A DNA stretch of 64,000 nt, taken from contig NZ_JANIIC010000025.1 of the NCBI RefSeq assembly GCF_024519315.1, forward strand, positions 1-64,000, in the 5' to 3' direction. The position numbers were made by a program, and so were the translations under genes. This document shows, piece by piece, positions 59,396 through 64,000 of the stretch. The stretch's first letter is position 1. Every line of letters starts with the position of its first letter. Source of the stretch: Streptomyces malaysiensis subsp. samsunensis (lineage in GTDB: Bacteria > Actinomycetota > Actinomycetes > Streptomycetales > Streptomycetaceae). The notes under the pieces were generated by a model. The model did not search any database and was not told the origin of the DNA. It worked only from the letters and a program-made list of their open reading frames with translations.

Positions 59396-61524
59396 GCGAC
59401 GTCACGGCCCGTCCCCGCGCCGTCGGCCTGCCGATGGACCGTATCGACGGCGAGCAGAAGGTCACCGGCACCGCCACCTACGCCTATGAATGGCCCCTCG
59501 ACCAGCCCGTCTATCTGTTTCCGCTCCAGTCCACGATCGCCGTCGGGCGGATCACCGGAGTGGACGGCGCGCTCGCGGAGGCGGAGCCGGGGGTGCTGGC
59601 CGTGCTCAGCCATCTCAACGCCCCCACGCTGACCCGGCCGGACGATCCGGAGCTCGCGGTCCTCCAGTCCGACGAGGTCGCCTGGCGCGGCCAGTTCATC
59701 GGGGCGGTGGTCGCCGAGAGCCTGGAGACCGCGCGCCGCGCGGCGGGGCTCGTCCGCGTCGACTACGAGAGCCGGCCGCCCGATGTGATGCTGCGCGCCG
59801 ACCGCGACGACCTCTACTCCCCCGTGCACGCCGCCGCCTTCGGCACGGGCGGCGGAGAGCTCCAGGACGGCTCGCCCGCCGACAGCGTGCTGGGGGATGT
59901 GGAGACGGCGCTGGCGGCGTCGCCGACCATGGTGGACGCCACGTACTCCACGCCGATGTACCACAACAATCCGATGGAGCCGCACACCGCCGTCGTCACC
60001 TGGTCCGACGGTGAGCTGGTCGTGCGCTGCTCCAGCCAGGGCGTCACCATGAGCCGGGCCCTGATCTCCGGGGTGCTGGGTCTTGAGCCGGCGCGGGTGC
60101 GGGTGGTCTCGCCGCATGTGGGCGGCGCGTTCGGCTCGAAGGTCTATCCGCATTCGTACGCCGTCCTCGCCGCGATGGCGGCCCGGATCGTCCGGCGCCC
60201 GGTCAAGTTCACCCTCACCCGGCAGCAGATGTTCGCCCTGGTCGGCTACCGCCCGGCGTCGATCCAGCGGATCCGGCTGGCCGCCGGCCGGGACGGCAGG
60301 CTCACCGCGATCGCCCACGATGTGATCGAGCAGACCGCCAAGGCCAAGGGGTACGCGGAGCAGGTGGGCGTCTGCTCCCGGATGATGTACGCGGCGCCGC
60401 ACCGGCGCACCACCCACCGGCTGGCCCCGCTGGATGTCCCGGTGCCGACGATCATGCGGGCGCCGGGCGAGGCGCAGGGGATGTACGCGCTGGAGTCGGC
60501 GCTGGACGAGATGGCGATCGCCTGCGGTCTCGACCCGGTGGAGTTCCGGATCCGCAATGAGCCGGAGGTGCATCCGGAGTCCGGACTGCCGTTCTCCAGC
60601 TGCCATCTGACGGAGTGTCTGCGCGAGGGCGCCCGCCGGGCCGGCTGGGACCGCCGCGACCCGGCCCCCCGGTCGCGGCGCGAGGGGCGCTGGCTGGTGG
60701 GCACCGGCGTGGCCTGCTCGACGTACCCCTCCCCCCGCTACCCCGGGAACGCGGCCACGATCCGGATCGGCCCGGACGGCCGCTACACGGTGCGGATCGC
60801 CGCCGCCGACATGGGCACCGGCACCTGGACGGCGCTCACCCAGATCGCCGCGGACGCGCTGAGCGTCCCGGTCGGGCAGGTGGAGATGCGGATCGGGGAC
60901 TCGGCGCTGCCGGCCGCGTCGGTCGCCGGGTTCTCGGCGGGCATCAACAGCTGGGGCACCGCGATCTGGGAGGCGGCGGACCGGCTGCGGGCCCGGCTGC
61001 GGGCCGAGCACGACGGTATCGCGCCGCCGGAAGGGCTGGAGGTCACCGCGGAGCTGCCCGGCGGCAACCCGGAGGCCGAGCGCTATGCGATGCACAGCTT
61101 CGGCGCCCAGTTCGCCGAGGTGCGGATCGACGAGGACACCGGTGAGGTGCGGGTGGCGCGGCTGCTGGGGATGTTCGACGTGGGCCGGGTCATCAACCCC
61201 AAGACGGCCCGCTCCCAGCTGATCGGCGGGATGACCCAGGGGATGTCGATGGCGCTGTTCGAACACAGCGTGCTCGACCCGCGGTTCGGCCATGTGGTCA
61301 ACCACGACTTCGCCCAGTACCACATCGCCTCCCACGCCGATGTCCACGCGGTCGAGGCCCACTGGCTGGACCAGCCCGACCCGTTCACCAACCCCATGGG
61401 GGCCAAGGGCCTCGGTGAGGTGGGCATCGTGGGCACCGCCGCGGCCATCGCCAACGCCGTGCACCACGCCACCGGTGTCCGGATCCGTGAACTGCCCATC
61501 ACCCTCGACAAGCTGGTGTCGTAG
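59392..61524 (+). CDS. Molybdenum hydroxylase catalytic subunit (PaoC/YagR-like)
   Basis: 710 residues. Molybdopterin-cytosine-dinucleotide-dependent oxidase with SPHVGGAFGSKVYPH, the substrate-gate loop PTIMRAPGEAQGMYALESAL and the catalytic Glu in GAKGLGEVGIVGTAAA near the C-terminus. It oxidises an aldehyde or heterocycle with water as oxygen source. A role in the adjacent pyrimidine/pterin-like pathway is possible but the operon is separately terminated. NmrA-like gene follows by 2 bp. Substrate not assigned. Confidence 0.94.
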   Translation: MSDVTARPRAVGLPMDRIDGEQKVTGTATYAYEWPLDQPVYLFPLQSTIAVGRITGVDGALAEAEPGVLAVLSHLNAPTLTRPDDPELAVLQSDEVAWRGQFIGAVVAESLETARRAAGLVRVDYESRPPDVMLRADRDDLYSPVHAAAFGTGGGELQDGSPADSVLGDVETALAASPTMVDATYSTPMYHNNPMEPHTAVVTWSDGELVVRCSSQGVTMSRALISGVLGLEPARVRVVSPHVGGAFGSKVYPHSYAVLAAMAARIVRRPVKFTLTRQQMFALVGYRPASIQRIRLAAGRDGRLTAIAHDVIEQTAKAKGYAEQVGVCSRMMYAAPHRRTTHRLAPLDVPVPTIMRAPGEAQGMYALESALDEMAIACGLDPVEFRIRNEPEVHPESGLPFSSCHLTECLREGARRAGWDRRDPAPRSRREGRWLVGTGVACSTYPSPRYPGNAATIRIGPDGRYTVRIAAADMGTGTWTALTQIAADALSVPVGQVEMRIGDSALPAASVAGFSAGINSWGTAIWEAADRLRARLRAEHDGIAPPEGLEVTAELPGGNPEAERYAMHSFGAQFAEVRIDEDTGEVRVARLLGMFDVGRVINPKTARSQLIGGMTQGMSMALFEHSVLDPRFGHVVNHDFAQYHIASHADVHAVEAHWLDQPDPFTNPMGAKGLGEVGIVGTAAAIANAVHHATGVRIRELPITLDKLVS

Positions 61525-61526
61525 CC

Positions 61527-62450
61527 ATGCCCCCGCCACCGACCCTGGTGACCGGCGCCGCGGGCGGTGTCGGGGCCGTGGGCCGGACCGTGGTGGAGGA
61601 GCTGCGCCGCCGTGAACTGCCGGTGCGCGCCATGGTCCACCGCGAGGACGAGCGGGCCGACGCCCTGCGCGCGACGGGCGCGGAGGTGGTGGTGGGCGAT
61701 CTGACCCGGGCCCCGGATGTGGTCCGCGCGCTGGACGGCTGCGGGCGGATGTACTTCGGCATGAGCGTATCGGCGAAGTACCTGGAGGCCACGGTCACGA
61801 CGGCGGCGGCCGCGCGCGAGTACGCGCGGCTGGACGCGCTGGTCAATATGTCGCAGATGACGGTCTCCCAGATGGACCTGACCAGCACCTCGGAATCGAC
61901 CCAGCAGCGGCAGCACTGGCTGGCCGAACAGGCGCTCAACTGGTCGGGGCTCCCGGTCACCCACATCCGGCCCACCATCTTCATGGAGAACCCGATGTTC
62001 CAGGTCTTCGCCTACGCCTCGATCGCGGAGGAGGGCACGATCCGGCTGCCGTTCGGCGCCGCGCGCACCAATCCGGTCGCGGCGCGGGACGTGGCCGCGG
62101 TGGTGACGGAGATCCTGGTGGACCCCACCTCGCACATCGGCAGGATCTACCACCTGACCGGCCCGGCCTCCGTCGGCATGACCACCATGGCGCAGGAGTT
62201 CGCGGACGCGCTCGGCCGGCCGGTCAGCTATGTGGACGTCTCCTACGAAGCCTGGGTCAACCACGATCTGCGAGCGCTCGGCCTGCCCGACCACCTCTTC
62301 GACCATCTCGCCACGATGGCGCGGCTGCATGCGCGGAACCGCTACGACCGCATGACCGACGACATCGAAACGATCACGGGACGGCCCCCGACCGGGGTGG
62401 GTGAGTTCGTCCGCGAGCATCCCGGGATGTTCACGGCACAGAGCGTCTGA
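61527..62450 (+). CDS. NmrA/atypical short-chain dehydrogenase-like NAD(P)-binding protein
   Basis: 307 residues. N-terminal TLVTGAAGGVGAVGRTVVEE is a Rossmann start, followed by GAEVVVGDLTRAPDVVRALD and THIRPTIFMENPMFQ, typical of NmrA-like sensors/epimerase-type reductases. The gene begins 2 bp after the Mo subunit stop, so it is the fourth gene of that operon. It may sense redox cofactors or reduce the same substrate. It is convergent with a second NmrA-like gene. Confidence 0.88.
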   Translation: MPPPPTLVTGAAGGVGAVGRTVVEELRRRELPVRAMVHREDERADALRATGAEVVVGDLTRAPDVVRALDGCGRMYFGMSVSAKYLEATVTTAAAAREYARLDALVNMSQMTVSQMDLTSTSESTQQRQHWLAEQALNWSGLPVTHIRPTIFMENPMFQVFAYASIAEEGTIRLPFGAARTNPVAARDVAAVVTEILVDPTSHIGRIYHLTGPASVGMTTMAQEFADALGRPVSYVDVSYEAWVNHDLRALGLPDHLFDHLATMARLHARNRYDRMTDDIETITGRPPTGVGEFVREHPGMFTAQSV

Positions 62451-62551
62451 CGGGAACGAAGCGGCCGGTCAGGAGCGTGAGGCGGTCGGAGGCCCGCCCC
62501 GGTCCGAGTCCGCCGCGACAGCCGCCGAGGCAGCCGCCGGGACCGCGGCGG

Positions 62552-62575
62552 CCGCGCCGGTCGGGACCGGCGCGC
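62552..62575. terminator. Hairpin between convergent NmrA-like genes
   Basis: GCGCCGGT at 62554-62561 pairs with ACCGGCGC at 62566-62573 around CGGG, and flanking bases extend the stem. It lies in the 133-bp gap between the convergent stops and can serve both genes. Confidence 0.55.
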
Positions 62576-62583
62576 GGCCGGGC

Positions 62584-63501
62584 TCAACCGGCCCAGGCGC
62601 CGCTCCCGGCGGTTTCGCGTACGTAGTCGGCGAAGTCCCGGGGCGCGCGGCCCAGGACGCGCTGGACGCCGTCCGCCAGATGCGCGTTGCGCCCGTCCAG
62701 CAGGGTCGCGAACAGATCGGTCAGAAACGCCCCCAGCTCGTCCGGAAGCCCCTGGTCGCGCACCAGCGCGGCGCCGTACTCCCCGGCCGAGACCGGCACA
62801 TAGCGCACCGCGCGGCCCGTCGCCCCGGCGATCTCCGCGGCCGCCTCGGCGAAGGTCAGCAGCCTCGGCCCGGTGAGCTCGTGGACCCGGCCCGCGTGTC
62901 CGTCCCCGGTCAGCGCCGCGACCGCGACCTCGGCGATGTCATCGGCGTCCACGAAGGGCTCCTTGACGTCCCCGGCCGGGAAGACGATCTCGCCGTCGAG
63001 CACACCGCTGCGCAGAACGCCCTCGTCGAAGTTCTGACAGAACCAACTCGCCCGCAACACGGTCCACTCCACACCCGGCACCCGCACCGCCCCCTCGGCG
63101 GGCAGCGCCGCCTCCGCGCCCCGGGCGGAGAGCAGCACCAGCCGCCGGGTGCCGTACTCGGCCGCCCGTTCGGCGAAGGCGTGGAGGGTGGTGGCGGCGC
63201 CCGGGTCGCAGACGTCGGGGTAGTAGGCGATATACGCCGCGGCGGCCCCGTCCAGCGCGGGCCCCCAGGTGCGCCGGTCCTCCCAGTCGAACGGCGTTCC
63301 GCCGGACCGGGAGCCGATCCGTACCGGGTGTCCGGCCCGGACCAGCCGGTCCGCGACCCGGCGGCCGGTCTTGCCGGTGCCGCCGAGCACCAGGACGGCC
63401 CGGCGGCCCGTGGGCCGCGTTTCCGCGTGCCGAGTTTCCTTGGGCTGTGCGTCCGTGGGCTGTGCGTCGGGGTGCTGTGTTTCCGGGTGCTGTGTCGTCA
63501 T
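62584..63501 (-). CDS. NmrA-like NAD(P)-binding protein
   Basis: 305 residues. RRAVLVLGGTGKTGRRVADR is the cofactor loop, then RIGSRSGGTPFDWEDRRTW, VEWTVLRASWFCQNF and VDADDIAEVAVAAL identify an NmrA/TMR-type reductase-like protein. The first 25 residues are a low-complexity run (HPETQHPDAQPTDAQPKET) coded by imperfect GC-rich repeats, so the true start may be later. ATG 63501 is divergent from the AraC-type gene, which probably regulates it. Confidence 0.88.
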   Translation of the reverse strand: MTTQHPETQHPDAQPTDAQPKETRHAETRPTGRRAVLVLGGTGKTGRRVADRLVRAGHPVRIGSRSGGTPFDWEDRRTWGPALDGAAAAYIAYYPDVCDPGAATTLHAFAERAAEYGTRRLVLLSARGAEAALPAEGAVRVPGVEWTVLRASWFCQNFDEGVLRSGVLDGEIVFPAGDVKEPFVDADDIAEVAVAALTGDGHAGRVHELTGPRLLTFAEAAAEIAGATGRAVRYVPVSAGEYGAALVRDQGLPDELGAFLTDLFATLLDGRNAHLADGVQRVLGRAPRDFADYVRETAGSGAWAG

Positions 63502-63582
63502 ACGGCCAGTCAACTCGCGAGCGGTGAGACGGGCCATGGCCGAGAGGCTCGGCCGCATACGTGAGCGTCTACGCTGTGCGCC

Positions 63583-63921
63583 ATGGACGCGCTGGTGAGT
63601 CTGCTGGACGGCCCGCGGGCCCGGGGGGCCTTTCTGCTGCGGGTCGTGATGGAGCCGCCCGTGGCCGGGCTCGCCGCCGAGACGGGTGTCTCGCGCGCGG
63701 CGCTGGCCCGGCGCTTCACCGAGCTGGTGGGCGAGCCGCCCATGGCGTATCTGACCGGCTGGCGGCTGGCGCTCGCGGCGGATCTGCTCCGGGATCCGGA
63801 GCACACCCTGGCGGCGGTGGCCCGGCTCGGCTACGGCAGCGCGTTCGCCCTCAGCGCCGCCTTCAAGCGCGAGCGCGGCCTCAGCCCACGGGCACACCGC
63901 GAGGTGACACCACGACACTGA
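63583..63921 (+). CDS. AraC-family regulator lacking its sensor domain
   Basis: 112 residues. The C-terminal 90 carry the AraC double helix-turn-helix: VAGLAAETGVSRAALARRF, GEPPMAYLTGWRLALAADLL and LGYGSAFALSAAFKRERGLS. The first 25 residues (MDALVSLLDGPRARGAFLLR) match the N-terminus that normally precedes a cupin-type sensor domain of about 190 residues. That domain is missing and the two ends are joined in frame near 63655-63665, so a deletion in frame is likely. The protein may bind DNA constitutively. It is divergent from the NmrA-like gene. Confidence 0.82.
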   Translation: MDALVSLLDGPRARGAFLLRVVMEPPVAGLAAETGVSRAALARRFTELVGEPPMAYLTGWRLALAADLLRDPEHTLAAVARLGYGSAFALSAAFKRERGLSPRAHREVTPRH

Positions 63922-64000
63922 GCACGGCCCTGGCCCACAAAGCGGCTGACGCCCGTGACCCGGGGCGCCTCAGCCCGCGGGCACACCACGAGGTGACACC
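63879..64000. repeat. 33-bp duplication of the AraC gene 3' end
   Basis: Positions 63879-63911, coding the last residues of the regulator, recur with two mismatches at 63968-64000, downstream of the stop. The second copy is cut by the window edge, so the full length of the repeat is unknown. It may mark a tandem duplicate of the gene tail. Confidence 0.65.

Noticed and set aside
1..64000. CRISPR arrays, rRNA genes and intact tRNA genes
   Set aside because: No regularly spaced repeats and no rRNA- or tRNA-like structure that holds up were seen on either strand.

Overview
The window looks like a Streptomyces chromosome or a close relative. It is very GC-rich, densely coded, uses GTG starts and short ATGA or GTGA gene overlaps, and carries rare TTA codons and Streptomyces-type insertion sequences. 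Everything here was read by eye. No homology search was run, so family names rest on motifs and recall.

Layout. (1) 0.4-16.0 kb, minus strand: ten tightly coupled genes form a small NRPS/PKS operon. In transcription order they are an AroA-like enolpyruvyl transferase, a class III aminotransferase, an F420/ferredoxin FrhB-type oxidoreductase, a medium-chain dehydrogenase, an A-PCP protein, a KS-AT-KR-ACP protein, a luciferase-like monooxygenase, a lone condensation domain, a KAS III-like enzyme and a flavin reductase. (2) 16.0-24.5 kb, mostly plus strand: fragments of decayed biosynthetic genes (adenylation, ATP-grasp, unknown, glutamate mutase S), an intact class II aldolase on the minus strand, then an operon of ATP-grasp ligase, MFS exporter, second ATP-grasp ligase and a chorismate-mutase-like/GNAT fusion. 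With region 1 this is probably one peptide-polyketide biosynthetic locus of unknown product. (3) 24.5-29.7 kb: an insertion-sequence zone. It holds an IS701-type element with intact ends, an IS630-type remnant, an rve transposase, a HEPN-like gene and a decayed tyrosine recombinase. (4) 29.7-37.7 kb: a frameshifted serine recombinase and six genes of mostly unknown function, bounded by a 16-bp direct repeat that may be an attachment site. (5) 37.7-39.2 kb: a transposase scrap and an internally deleted pectate lyase.

(6) 39.3-46.6 kb: potassium functions, namely an APC-type permease divergent from kdpF-kdpA-kdpB-kdpC, which ends in a strong hairpin. (7) 46.7-50.2 kb: a small ORF, ECF sigma factor and partner gene, then an MmyB-like regulator divergent from a short-chain dehydrogenase. 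(8) 50.2-57.8 kb: a locus that combines a GTP cyclohydrolase II, a creatininase-family amidohydrolase, a RibD-type reductase, a 6-pyruvoyltetrahydropterin-synthase homologue, a dehydrogenase, a glycosyltransferase, a methyltransferase, a flippase-like membrane protein and a CDP-alcohol phosphatidyltransferase. The first three match the three archaeal enzyme classes that turn GTP into a ribitylated pyrimidine by way of FAPy, and the cyclohydrolase has the Met substitution linked to FAPy release. I regard this as the most interesting system in the window. (9) 57.9-62.4 kb: a three-subunit molybdenum hydroxylase of PaoABC type and an NmrA-like protein. (10) 62.6-64.0 kb: a second NmrA-like gene divergent from an AraC regulator that has lost its sensor domain.

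Several genes (adenylation, ATP-grasp, serine recombinase, pectate lyase, AraC regulator) are broken by single-base shifts or internal deletions. Most of this may be real decay in accessory DNA, but assembly error should be excluded first.
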